Of a stretch of 64,000 bases of DNA, positions 22,292 to 33,685 are shown in pieces; position 1 is the first letter of the stretch, and each line of letters begins with the position of its first letter. The notes under the pieces are model-generated. The model saw only the letters and a program-made list of their open reading frames with translations. It was not told the origin of the DNA and ran no database searches. Source of the stretch: Metridium senile. Its lineage: Eukaryota; Cnidaria; Anthozoa; Actiniaria; Metridiidae. Location of the stretch: positions 7,023,685 to 7,087,684 of the forward strand of contig OX459097.1 in assembly GCA_949775045.1 (NCBI GenBank), written 5' to 3'. Both the position numbers and the translations under genes were made by a program.

Positions 22292-23615
22292 CACCCTTCC
22301 CATAATGCGGGACGCCATTTTAAATTAATTACTTGTGACGTCAATTGCGGGTAGGTTTCCCAAGGCATGTATATTTCACTGTACTTTTCACTCAGCGCTT
22401 CAGGTCCTACAGGTGTATATATGCAATATTTAAAGAAGATTTTGAAGACATTCTTTAGATTTGTCCTTTTACTTTAAATTGTTTGAGTTCTAAAATCTAA
22501 TGCGTATTTTTATAACGCCTCGAATCGGCTGCAAAGAAGAAGAATTTGTAGCGGGGAGCTGTGAAGGTAATTTGAAAGCTGTCAGTCTCTAAATATCATT
22601 TTTTTTTCGTTTTCTTGAGCTAACAAGCGATGATATTCCTGACTCAATGCATATTATAGCAAAGTCAGAAAAGTACAAACCGATCGAGCTATCTTTTTAT
22701 CACTAGTTTATCAGTATTATTAGTCAATATATTTACATTGTAATAGATGTTTTAGTGTAAACTTTTCTATTGATGACATCTGAATCACCGATTTTTCGAG
22801 TATTCATCACCCGAGACGCACATTTTATAATATTTCGCCACTCTTTCGAAGTGTAATTCTTTATCTTTATTTAGTATGATGTCAAGCGACTCTAAAATCT
22901 GGTTTTGCAGTGATATCAAGTCAGTTTTCTTCAACCTGAACACATTGAAATTCATTGAATAAATAAATAAGCTTAGTATTAAGTTCACGGGCACTGAAAT
23001 ATCTCTCTACATTTTTCTTTTAAACGTATACTTCGAAAGAATAGCGTTGGAATTTAATATGTCGAGACTCAGTCGTTATGATTTCTTCAAAAGTTATTGC
23101 ATTTATATCGATAGCACTGTGCATTGCCTCGACACAATTGTTTACACTAGCTACGTATCTTTAGTATGAAACTCGACGATTTTTTAGAGAAAGCATAGCT
23201 CGATTGTCTTGTAATTTCCAACTTTACTACAGTGAGCACTGAGCTCGGGATATCTTTGCATATTAGCTCAAGAAAACAAAAGAAAAAAGGCATTATATTG
23301 AGAGTGTGAAAGCAGTAAATTACCTTAACATGTACAGCTCGGATCGACGGGAGCCGTTAAGAATCTTCTTTTTTGCGGCCGATTTATAACGTTTTAAAAA
23401 TACGTGTTAAAATTTGGAACAAAGACAAATAAAAGATAAAGGTCTAATCTAAAGAATGTCTTCAAAATCTTCTTTAAATATTGTATATTTACACCTGTAG
23501 GACCTGAAGCGCTGAGTGAAAAGTACAGTGAAATATACATGCCTTGGGAAACCTACCCGCAATTGACGTCACAAGTAATTAATTCAAAATGGCGTCCCGC
23601 ATTATGGGAAGGGTG
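22292..23615 (+). mobile_element. 1.32-kb TATA-target DNA element, copy A
   Basis: Ends CACCCTTCCCATAATGCGGG / its complement, with subterminal inverted similarity extending about 170 bp (TTGACGTCACAAGTAATTAA on the right). TATA flanks both sides. A full relative lies at 51520-52823 with its interior in the opposite orientation. Small open frames inside are not conserved between the two copies: a 4-bp difference near 23148 shifts one. No transposase recognised. Confidence 0.9.
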
Positions 23616-23869
23616 TATAGAGTACAGCGTTGTGAAGGTATTAAGCCTTCGAATGTATATATTGTGGAACAGCACAGATCTCAAGGAAAAGTTTTCCTCT
23701 GAATCGCTTTCTGAAGCGTGAAACTGTCTTTATCATTTCCACGATATTGTAGTACAAGGCTGTACAGGATAGCCTGCGTAGCGGCTCTCTAGGGGACTGG
23801 GGGAGAGAGAAAGGAAGGGAGAGCCTGCAATGATGACCCCACATTCCGTGTATTTTACGTTCACCATAT

Positions 23870-23970
23870 GAACGTAAAATTCCCATTGGCTTAGAGCCTG
23901 TCAATCAAATGGCGGTAAAATTCCCATTGGCTTAGAGCCTGTCAATCAAATGGCGGTAAAATTCCCATTG
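23870..23970 (+). repeat. Short tandem repeat (CCCATTGGCTTAGAGCCTG)
   Basis: A unit of about 46 bp containing CCCATTGGCTTAGAGCCTG and AATCAAATGGCGG is present twice and begins a third time. Confidence 0.85.
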
Positions 23971-23974
23971 GCTT

Positions 23975-24250
23975 AGATTTTTTTTTCACCATTTTTGACC
24001 TGGCACGATATATTTTCTTATAAGTTCTCTCGATATTTTTTCACCATTTTTGACCTGGCACGACATTTTGTTATAAGTTCTCTCGATATTTTTTAGCCAT
24101 TTTTGATCGTACACGATATTTTTTTATAAGTTATATCGATATTTTTTCACCATTTTTGATCGTACACGATATTTTTTTATAAGTTATATCGATATTTTTT
24201 CACCATTTTTGATCGTACACGATATTTTCTTATAAGTTCGCTCGACTGAT
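23975..24250 (+). repeat. Tandem repeat of about 55 bp, five units
   Basis: Units built on TTTTTCACCATTTTTGA, then ACACGATATTT, then TATAAGTT, recurring to about 24240. No coding content. Confidence 0.8.
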
Positions 24251-26090
24251 GATATTTTTGTTTTACTATTTTTGATCTTACATGAGCTCTTACATGCACC
24301 TGGTTGCTCAATTTATTCGAAGGAAAATATTATTCAAGTTCGCGCGAGTGGTAACCAATTAGCGCATTTTATAAATATAACATTTCAAATACATAGCTGG
24401 AGATAATTTATACGCTTAAGAGTGAATGTCAGTAAGAATCGAACAAAATTTCGATTTACGCGGCCACACTCAAAAAATAGATTTGGCTTATATTTTGTGT
24501 ACAGGTAGGTCTAGGTATGCAAGAAACCGAACGGGGGTTCGTTAGTTGAAATCTTTTTTATTTTGGAAGAAATACGATAAAAACTGTTTTCGGTGAAATG
24601 ACGAGAAATTCAACGCGCGACAAGTGTAAATTTGCCAAACTTTGAATGTCACGAGATCATTCTTAAACCTAAAACTTTAATATTTTTTTGACTTTATTGG
24701 GTAGATTAGACATATTACTGTTGATATATATTCGTTTTAAGATAATTGAAGTATTTTTAAAGAAATAACGATCCGTCAAAGTAGGGTTACTCGCACATAT
24801 CCAAATTTAGTACAAAACATTACCTTAAAGAGCCGGGAAAAAACATATGTGGTAGTGTCACAAAAATGTTGATATCCCTGCTATGTTATCTTCTAATGTT
24901 GTTCTTTCCAGTGCTGGTTTTATTTGTTTGGGTTATTTAAAACTATGCAAGATAATTAGCTTCAAAGTAGTAGAATTTTCAATTTGCATTTACATGAAAT
25001 CGACAACGGGCAGACACGGGGCAGACACGCATTATCTAATAAACTTTTGATAAGATAATTATCTCTAATCTGAGATTTGTGTTTATCTACGGACCATAGT
25101 AGACAATATTTTTACAAGCTGGAGTTAGAATATAAATATTTTTTGTGTTTAGTTCTTTGTATGATAGGCGAATTTCTGTGAGTCTCGATCTAAACACTTC
25201 TTGCTTTGATTGTCGTGGTGAATACATATATAAAAATAAATATAAAACATTATTTGCAGATACTCTAAAACGGACATGCAGAATATAACTGATAAAAAGA
25301 CTATACAGTATTGTGTGAGCTATATAAAATGGACTAACAGAACGACTTATGTATGAAACCATTTTGCTCATTAATATACAGAGCTAAAAATAGACTTCAA
25401 AGTGTACTTCATTTAACGTTAACGTTAACTATCAATACAAATTTAAACCGGTTTTAAACTCAATGAAATTCCATATAGTTCTAGTTATAATTCTTCATAT
25501 AGTTAATAATACCTTACTGTAACTATTAGAGTGCACTTAGTTAAACCGTTGAACACTATTAGTTAGATAAATTCAATAAATTTAGTTGACTTCACCTTCA
25601 ATTATATAAGCCATCCGCAAAATTCACGGTCTAGCAAGAATCCAACCTACGGGGCTACAGCGGTTTGACTAAATGCTCCCACTTCGTTCTAGTAACAGAT
25701 TTCTTAATCTTACAATGACATTTTACCTCCACAGCTACTCACAACAAAAAAACACTGAGTAACGGTTACTCAATTAACTGTGAATCAAAACTATCGAACA
25801 CGCTTTTAAGGGACTGTGCTATTTTTATCGGGAGGGGTGTTCTAAAATCCTCAAAATTGGGCTTAAATTGAAGCTAGACCCCCCTGTGCTAAACGTATAA
25901 ATAACTTCTTACCCCTCCACCTTTTGAACATAAATAACTAATAACCCCCTGTAAAGGACGTCTCTTTAATTCGCGTTATCATGATTTAATTAATTCACTT
26001 ATATTTTAATCCTAGTTACAATACATAGTTACATTATGTTTATGTTTGTTTGTTAGCTTAGTAATAAGAAACTTTAGCGTCATGACGCGC

Positions 26091-26230
26091 ATATATAAGG
26101 GCCATTAGCGTCCTTTTTAGCCAGTTCTTTAGTTAAGTATCAATCGTAAAGGTGTGTCAAGTAATGTCTTCGTTTTTGGAACACGTTTTTGGTCAATCTT
26201 TGGCTCTTTAGAGGCAAGCGGGATCGATAT
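26091..26230 (+). promoter_or_regulatory. Possible promoter and first exon inside the palindrome
   Basis: TATATAAGGGCC at about 26092, then a short leader and a GATATGTAAGT donor-like site at about 26226-26236. An ATTGCAG acceptor-like site occurs at about 26660. AATAAA is at about 26699. It could be a captured gene start or an LTR remnant; no protein is supported. Confidence 0.3.
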
Positions 26231-27087
26231 GTAAGTACCCTTTGATATATTATTAGCTAAAGCTTTGTTTAACTAAGTTTCAAGAGCTTTAAAGTACGTA
26301 CTTTTGTTCAAGTTTAAGAATTAGAAAGTTTTGTACACTTTTCCTATAGTTTATGCTTTTCACGACGATTTGTTCATTCATTGAAAAATTACTAGTCTAT
26401 CTGCTACTACTGTTAGCAATGTGATAATATATGTTTTATATCGAATCTTTATTTAGCTTTATCAAAGTATTTTAGTTGATTTATACTTACAAATGTGCAG
26501 GGCACCGCCCCAACGCCACTAGAATGAATTGATATATTGTTATACTATGATTATGTTATTACTTATTATTGATGTGTATTATTCATGAAAGTTGTTAATT
26601 GTAGCTTTTAATTCATATACTTTGTAATTAGTTTTTAATTCGAAATCGTTATAATATTGTATTGCAGTTTACGTATCGGTATCAAATTAGTCAGCTTCAA
26701 TAAATCTACGTTCCCGTTCGTTTGTGGTTGCGTGGTTTGTGGAGTCGTTGTTGTTGCCGATCCAGTAAAATCGCCCGTAAACTCGTCTAAAAGCACATTA
26801 GTCAGTGGTCGTGACGCCCTGAGCGTGAAACCTATCGCTTCGCTAAATTCGCACTTTCACGCCCTATTTGGTCGCTCCAAGGCTAAAACGCTTACACCCC
26901 CCTCCCCCCCAAAAAAGCACAAATATATTCCTCTACTGGCCTTCACACATTTACTTGTCCTATATCTTCATCTGCCACAAACACAACTTGAAAGCTTTCT
27001 TCGACATATCCCACATCGTCAGAGCTATCTTCGCTTGATTCGTCTTCAGAATCCATATCACTTGAGTTATCATCAGCGGACAAGTTT

Positions 27088-27274
27088 TCATTCTTCATCG
27101 AGATCTTCAGTTTCAAGTGTTCTAGATCCTCTAGCATACGAAAGTACATGTTCAACTAATTGTGTTTTGTTCCCAGATACTTCATGACCTATTTGTTTGA
27201 GATATAGTTGCAGTTGCTTATTGGTCACTTTTTCGACGTCTTCTTTGCTTTTAGTTTTTAGTACTTGTTTTTAT
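27088..27274 (-). pseudogene. SAP-domain fragment
   Basis: Minus-strand frame reads KEDVEKVTNKQLQLYLKQ, then IGHEVSGNKTQLVEHVLS, matching the helix-turn-helix pattern of SAP DNA-binding motifs (hydrophobic heptads, G-NK-xLVE). It ends at a TGA at 27088. The neighbouring minus frame at 26943-27155 continues with an acidic S/D/E tract (MDSEDESSEDSSDD), so a single frameshift may separate SAP and acidic tail. No start codon or partner domain is visible. Confidence 0.5.
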
Positions 27275-29653
27275 TACAAAGGATACTCAGTTTATACATA
27301 ATATTTCAATATATGGTTTTGAGCTTGCACCTGTGACAAGTTGTGTTCTTGATACAGTAAAAAAAATATAACAATTAATATTTATTTTGAATATATTTAT
27401 ATGCATATTTTGAATTTTATATTAACAAAATCCCAATATAACTTATGCACCCCCCCCCCCCCTCCATGTTTTTAGCAATTAACTTCTATCTTCAATTAAC
27501 CCCCCCCCCCTCTATTGATTTTAGGTAAATGGAGGGTAAAAGTGCCGCGCGGGTATGCTCGTCGTATCTCTTAGGGATTCAAGGCAGCGATTTGGTATCT
27601 TTTAGGGCATCAAAAACAGCAAATGCAAAATCTTATTAGAAGTGTACGCACCGATTTACTCAGTTATTTGAGTAACCACTACTCAGTGTTTTTTTGTTGT
27701 GAGAAGCTGTGGAGGTAAAATGTCATTGTAAGATGAAGAAATCTGTTACTAGTACGGAGTGGGAGCATTTAGTCAAACCGCTGCAGCCCCGTAGGTTGGA
27801 TTCTTGCTAGACCGTGTATTTTGCGGATGGCTTTTATAATTGTAGGTGAAGTCAAATGTATTTTCTAACGATATGGAATGAATACTAGCTTGCTGTTATG
27901 TTAAGGCATTATTGTGTAAATTATACTCTAGGGAGATGTAATTTGTATAAATAGGGTTAGTTTGTTAAAGTAGATAATCGAAGGTATCTCTCGGTACACG
28001 CACGTTGTGTAACTTGTAAACTTTTTTAATTACTTGATTTTCAATAATTGTCCATAAACAAGATGCCAATTCCTATACATATGTGTTCTAGTGTAATGGA
28101 ATTAAGTTAGAAAATGTTTTATGTTCTAAGATAGAATATAACTAATAGACTGTGTTCAACGGTTTAACTAAATGCACTCTAATAGTTACAGTAAGGTATT
28201 ATTTAGACTTGCTACAAGTCGACCACTCTTTAGGGATACTGTTTATTTCGGATACTATGTATTTCGGCAAAGCCGAAATTCCAGGACGTCAAGCGAAGCG
28301 AGACGTCCTGCCGAGCGACGAAGAGAGACGTAATACGAGAGATCCAAAACGAAAAAAACCCCGGGCTTTGAGAAAGTCTAGATATTATTAACTATATGAA
28401 GAATTATAACTAGAACTATATGGAATTTCATTGAGTTTAAAACCGGTTTAAATTTGTATTGATAGTTAACGTTAACGTTAAATGAAGTACACTTTGAAGT
28501 CTATTTTTAGCTCTGTATATTAATGAGCAAAATGGTTTCATACATAAGTCGTTCTGTTAGTCCATTTTATATAGCTCACACAATACTGTATAGTCTGTAT
28601 ATCAGTTATATTCTGCATGTCCGTTTTAGAGTATCAGCAAATAATGTTTTATATTTATTTTTATATATGTATTCACCACGACAATCAAAGCAAGAAGTGT
28701 TTAGATCGAGACTCACAGAAATTCGCCTATCATACACAAAGAACTAAACACAAAAAATGTTTATATTCTAACTCCAGCTTGTAAAAATATTGTCTTCTAT
28801 GGTCCGTAGATCAACACAAATAAAATATTTCTCAGATTAGAGATAATTATCTTAATTATCAAAAGTTTATTAAATAATGCGTGTCTGCCCCGTGTCTGCC
28901 CGTTGTCGATTTCATGTAAATGCAAATTGAAAATTCTACTACTTTGAAGCTAATTATCTCGAAAAGTTTTAAATAACCCAAACAAATAAAACCAGCACTG
29001 GAAAGAACAACATTAGAAGATAACATAGCAGGAATATCAACATTTTTGTGACACTACCACATATGTTTTTTCCCGGCTCTTTAAGGTAATGTTTTGTACT
29101 AAATTTATATATGTGCGAGTAACCTTACTTTGACGGATCGTTATTTCTTTAAAAATACTTCAATTATCTTAAAACGAATATATATCAACAGTAATATGTC
29201 TAATCTACCCAATAAAGTCAAAAAAATATTAAAGTTTTAGGTTTAAGAATGATCTCGTGACATTCAAAGTTTGGCAAATTCACACGTGTCGCGCGTTGAA
29301 TTTCTCTTCATTTCACCGAAAACAGTTTTTATCGTATTTCTTCCAAAATAAAAAAAGATTTCAACTAACGAACCCCCGTTCGGTTTCTTGCATACCTAGT
29401 CCTACCTGTACACAAAATATAAGCCAAATCTATTTTTTGAGTGTGGCCGCGAAAATCGAAATTTTGTTCGATTCTTACTGACATTCACTCTTAGGTATCA
29501 AAAGGTATCAATCATTGCAAACTCAATGTTCGTCTCGCTTCGATGTAAAGGCACAGCTACTTTTCAAGATGGGAACGTTACTGTGAAGAGTACTATCGGT
29601 CGCCATATTTCAGTGTAGAAAGTTTAACTTAACATCGTATATTTTTTCTCCAG

Positions 29654-31179
29654 GGTGGATATTGTCTTTGGCTATCTTTACCAGCTTCGATTGATTCTCG
29701 AGGTAATCATTTGATAGTGATTCCTGATTATTCAAGGCTGTTTATAGAGTACTAAAGTGAATACGTCACCTTTTGTCAGTTGTCAAGGAAACTTGTTCCA
29801 AACTAATGTCAATCTTTTGTTCCTCTATAGAAATGTGTGCTGAAAAGTTACTGTTTGGAACCGGAATCCATGGCAACTGACGTTACACTTTAGCACTCTA
29901 TTCTCATATATTTTACCATTACTCCAAACTGAACAAATATTTGACATATCAACGCTTTTGTTTTAGATTTGCTCAAGCTTTGCAAAGAAAAGTATCAGGT
30001 TGATTTTGTACCTGGAAATGAGTAAGTCTGCCTTAATTTTCTACCTATAAATATCTATCTTTCTCTCTGCCCATATTTTTGCCATTTTTTGTCCATGTCT
30101 GCCTGTTTGTCGCTCAGCATCTTTGTCTATTTAATTGTCTTTTTGTCTATTTAATTTGTCTCTTTATATGAAGGTTTGTCTCTTTTATCATGGAATGGCG
30201 TGTCTGCCTGTCATTCTTTGTTTCTCTTTTGAATGGCAGTCAGTCTGCCTGTCTTTTTATCTGTTTGTCTATTGATTGGTCTTCCTGTTATTTCCTTCTG
30301 TCTTTCTGTCTAGCTGTTTGTCTGTCTGTTCGTTTGTTTCTCTGCTTGCTTTCTCGTTTGTTTGTTTCTCTGCTTGCTTGCTTGCTTGTTTGTTCGCTCG
30401 TTTGTTTGTTGTTTGTTTGTTTGTCTGCCTGCTTGCTCGTTTGCTTTTTTGTTTGTTTGTTTGTTTCTTTGTCTGCTTGCTTGCTTGTTCGTTTGTTTGC
30501 TCGTTTGTTTCTCTGCTTGCTTGCTTGCTTGTTTGTTCGCTCGTTTGTTTGTTGTTTGTTTGCTCGTTTGTTTGTTGTTTGTTTGTTTGTCTGCTTGCTT
30601 GCTCGTTTGTTTGTTCGTTTATCTGCTTGTTTGTTGTTTGTTTGTCTGCTTGTTCGTTTGTTTGTTCGTTTGTCTGCTTGCTTGTTTGCTTGTTTGCTCG
30701 TTTGTTTGTTTGTTTGTCTGCTTGCTTGCTCTTTTGTTTGTTCGTTTATCTGCTTGTTTGTTTCTTTTACTGCTTGCTTGCTTGTTCGTTTGTTTGTTTG
30801 CTCGTTTGTCTGCTTGCTTGTTTGTTTGTTTGCTTGTTTGTTTGTCTGTTCGTTTGTCTGCTTGTTTGTTTCTTGTTTGTCTGCTTGCTTGTTCGTTTGT
30901 TCGTTTGTCTGCTTGCTTGCTTGTTCGTTTGTTCGTTTGTCTGCTTGCTTGCTTGTTTTTTTTTGTTTTGTTTGTTTGCTCGTTTGTTTCTTGTTTGTCT
31001 GCTTGTTTGTTTGTTTGCTTGTTTGAACAGTTTCTGTTGACGTTCGCAGGTTCTCCACCACTTCTTCAAAGTTCACAAATAATCTAAGATTAAGTGCATC
31101 ACGATTTGGGGATCAGACTCTACTCAAAGCAATAACACGACTTGGCGAAGCGTTAAAACAATTACTACAAGAATCATAG
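29654..31179 (+). pseudogene. Orphan aminotransferase tail (exons 8-10)
   Basis: Three exons, 29654-29702, 29967-30021 and 31050-31179, match the last three exons of the 218-9655 gene with intact splice sites. Exons 1-7 are absent because the duplication begins inside the preceding intron. The last exon lacks 12 bp (four codons, KKQE region) near the stop. No upstream promoter or start, so treated as a gene fragment. Confidence 0.9.
30060..31026 (+). repeat. TTTG/CTTG microsatellite, copy 2
   Basis: Counterpart of 8300-9490, shortened and rearranged internally. All frames remain open; no gene. Confidence 0.95.
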
Positions 31180-31244
31180 TATCAAGCTATTTTAGGAAGC
31201 CATGAGGTTGTAATAACAGTAATAAATAGTTGAATGTAATCTTG

Positions 31245-31690
31245 AAAGGAATGATGATGGTGGGAATGAAGACGATGATGATTAACATGAAAGAGGTCAT
31301 GATGGTACTGAGTATTAATGGGAACGATGATGGTGGTGAAGATTATGATTGTGAAGGTGTTAAATGTTAAGATAATCATTCTGACGACCTTAATGATGAT
31401 GGTGATGATGAAGATGATTATTATGAAAAGATTAATGGTGGTCATGTTGGTCATGTTGGTAATGATAAAATCATGAGGATGATATTGGTGATGATTATTA
31501 TATTGGTGATGATGATGATGGTGATGAGGTTGTTGATGATGGTGATGATGATGTTCTTGATGATATGTTGTATAGTTGAAGATGATGATGATGAGGTTGT
31601 TGATAATGATGATGTTGATGTTGACGATTCTAAAAAGTTATAATGTTGGTCCTGATGATGGTAATATCGATGATGATGATCGTCAATAAA
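31245..31690 (+). repeat. GAT-rich spacer, copy 2
   Basis: Duplicate of 9720-10200 with small deletions. No gene. Confidence 0.85.
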
Positions 31691-31819
31691 ATGAAACTTA
31701 GGGTAACAATAGTGATGATAATTGTTACCTAGGGCGATCTAAACATGATACAAATAAGCTTAAAACTGATAAAGTACAACAATGACTTCGTTCTGATTAT
31801 ATTTCAGATTCGATCTCTG

Positions 31820-31972
31820 GGGCCGGTTGTACGAAGGGTGAATAGCGCTACCCACCGGATAAATCCTTATCCAGCGGATAAAATCTATAAAAAACCTATG
31901 CAGTGGATAACTTTTATCCGCGGATAACTTTTATCCGCGGATAACTTTATCCACCCTTCGTACAACCGGCCT
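31820..31972 (+). mobile_element. 153-bp MITE, GGGCCGGTTGTACG ends, CTG target
   Basis: Ends GGGCCGGTTGTACGAAGG and its complement. The centre is made of TTATCCGCGGATAA words. CTG is duplicated on both sides (31817-31819, 31973-31975), and copy 1 shows the empty site at about 10307-10312. A relative with CAG target lies at 54311-54446. Confidence 0.9.
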
Positions 31973-32516
31973 CTGCCATTTAAAAGCTTTTCTACAATGA
32001 TATGCTATATTCTATATCGTAGCTATCAATCAATCAATAACTTTATTAAAGAATCAAATCTTCTAGCTTTACACAAGCGTAACACTAATCGGGGAGAAAG
32101 TTTATGAATGTAAAGATCCTACAGCGTTATTAGATTACGAGGTCAAATCATTCCACTTGATTGCCTTCTCGTTGTAAAAAAAAAGAGTGATCTCCTAATG
32201 TATTTAAAACAACCAGGTTATTCCAATGGACAGCAGAAGAATCACGAAACCTGTGAAATCAATAATTAAAAAGAATATCAGAAGAGTGCAATGACATTTG
32301 ATAAATGTTATGCGCCGCTGGTATTGATGCCTCTTGAAATTGGGGTATGGACCAAGACCACGGTCTAGCTCTAGATCACAGTCACTGTCACCGAGTCGGT
32401 TTTTACCTAAAACATTTGATTCCCCTTTTATCTAATGATATTGTGTTTCGTAAAGACTTACTGGACGCTTTGCTTGACGGTATCAATACATGACCAACTG
32501 TGATTTTTTTTAACTA

Positions 32517-33290
32517 GTAATACTTGATTATCACCGAATCCTTGTGTTCCGGTAGGAGTAACTCGCAATTAACACATATTCAAATATCCTGTCTCCATAG
32601 CATTTCCCCCATGGCTTTCCTGATTGTTTCAGCCATTTGTCCCTTTACCTATACTTCATACCAATATTAATGGTGGTAATTGGACTGAGTGGAGTCCAAT
32701 TCGGTCTGTAATCATATGAGTGATTACAAAATCGGACGACCGCGTAGCGGGAGTCCGATTTGTTTATCACGAGTATGATTACAGACAGAATTGGACAACA
32801 CAAAGTTTGATTACCAATTAATCATAACTATTACTATTTCAGAGAAAAATGTGTGGGGTTTCTAATAAAAATGAAAAAGTCCTCCTTTTTTGAAAAAAAC
32901 TCATTTTTTGAGAATAATTTTCGTTGCTATAGTGATTTGTATTAATTCAGTGATTGGTTGATTAATCTGAAAGCAGTAAAATCATTGGCTCATAAAACTG
33001 TCCGATAACAACTGTCCGATTACAGCCAACTATCCGATTACACTGTCCGATTACAAAAACAAGATTGATTAGTGGAAAATAGAGCAGTCTGTCAACCAAT
33101 CAGATTCGAGGAAATTGTAATAGTTATGATTAATACAGTAATACTTGATTATCACCGTATCCTTGTGTTCCGGTAGGAGTAACTCGCAATTAACACATAT
33201 TCAAATATCCTGTCTCCATAGCATTTCCCCCATGGCTTTCCTGATTGTTTCAGCCATTTGTCCCTTTACCTATCCTTCATACCAACCGAA
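32517..33290 (+). repeat. Copy-2-specific insert between repeated segments
   Basis: About 150 bp beginning near TAATACTTGATTATCACCG occurs at 32517-32660 and again at about 33138-33290. Between them lies sequence with inverted blocks (GGACTGAGTGGAGTCC, ATCGGACGACCGCG, GATTACAGACAGAATTGG) typical of a MITE. Copy 1 lacks the intervening part. Confidence 0.6.
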
Positions 33291-33339
33291 TCCTCGTATT
33301 CTGATAGGAGGAGCTCGAGACTAACACACAATCAAATAT

Positions 33340-33600
33340 TATTTCTTCATAGCATTTCACAGTTCTTTTCTAATTGTTTCAGCCATTTCCCCCTTTATCT
33401 ACATTTCCCAGTAATCAGGTAATTTATTTCTTCATAGCATTTCACAGTTCTTTTCTAATTGTTTCAGCCATTTCCCTTTTATCTACATTTCCAAGTAATC
33501 AGGTAATTTATTTCTCCAATAGCATTTTACAGTTCTTTTCTCATTGTTTCAGCCATTCCCCCCTTTATCTACATTTCCCAGTAATCAGCCATTCCCCTTT
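33340..33600 (+). repeat. 88-bp tandem repeat, copy 2
   Basis: Counterpart of 10930-11270 with about three units. Confidence 0.75.
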
Positions 33601-33685
33601 TATCGGCTATATTTCCCAGTAGTTTCTTCTAGATACTTTCTATCCTTAAGTCATGTTTTGGCCTTGTTATCCCTTTCAGTTCCGT

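Larger units (their letters stand above)
17906..23730 (-). pseudogene. Protein kinase pseudogene split by two transposons
   Basis: Minus-strand pieces 23730-23616, 22291-22265 and 18202-17906 join into a kinase C-lobe once two insertions are removed. In order: QYIHSKA-stop-YLHN, AVLYTHTENKCHYKPVLIDFAKS, a conserved SYLAPEVVSG block with NDIYSLG, and a C-terminal helix ending DLAAT-stop. The family pattern is HNDxKxxN then DFG. Here an in-frame TAA precedes LHN, the DxKxxN segment between LHN and AVL is missing, and DFG is DFA, so it cannot encode a working kinase. The two inserted elements (22292-23615, 18203-22257) come out without disturbing the frame, leaving single TATA and GTTTATA target sequences. 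The N-lobe was not found upstream. Confidence 0.8.
24417..29493 (+). mobile_element. 5.1-kb palindromic element with unique centre
   Basis: Left arm 24417 to about 25800 is mirrored by about 27655-29493. Matching landmarks include TAAGAGTGAATGTCAG / CTGACATTCACTCTTA at the ends, the CGGGCAGACACGG block (25010 and 28890), AAACCGGTTTAAA (25447 and 28440), and the GGTCTAGCAAGAATCC block (25630 and 27805). The right arm is longer through inserts at about 27850-28140 and 28205-28385. The right end lies 11 bp from the start of duplication copy 2. The centre holds a promoter-like segment and a SAP-domain fragment. Confidence 0.85.

Noticed and set aside
26657..27187. 176-codon plus-strand open frame
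   Set aside because: Antisense to the SAP-like and acidic frames and partly poly-C-derived; no resemblance to known proteins.
25087..28747. Mirrored small proteins starting MSKMVSYISRSVSPF
   Set aside because: Arms of the 5.1-kb palindrome; no family resemblance.
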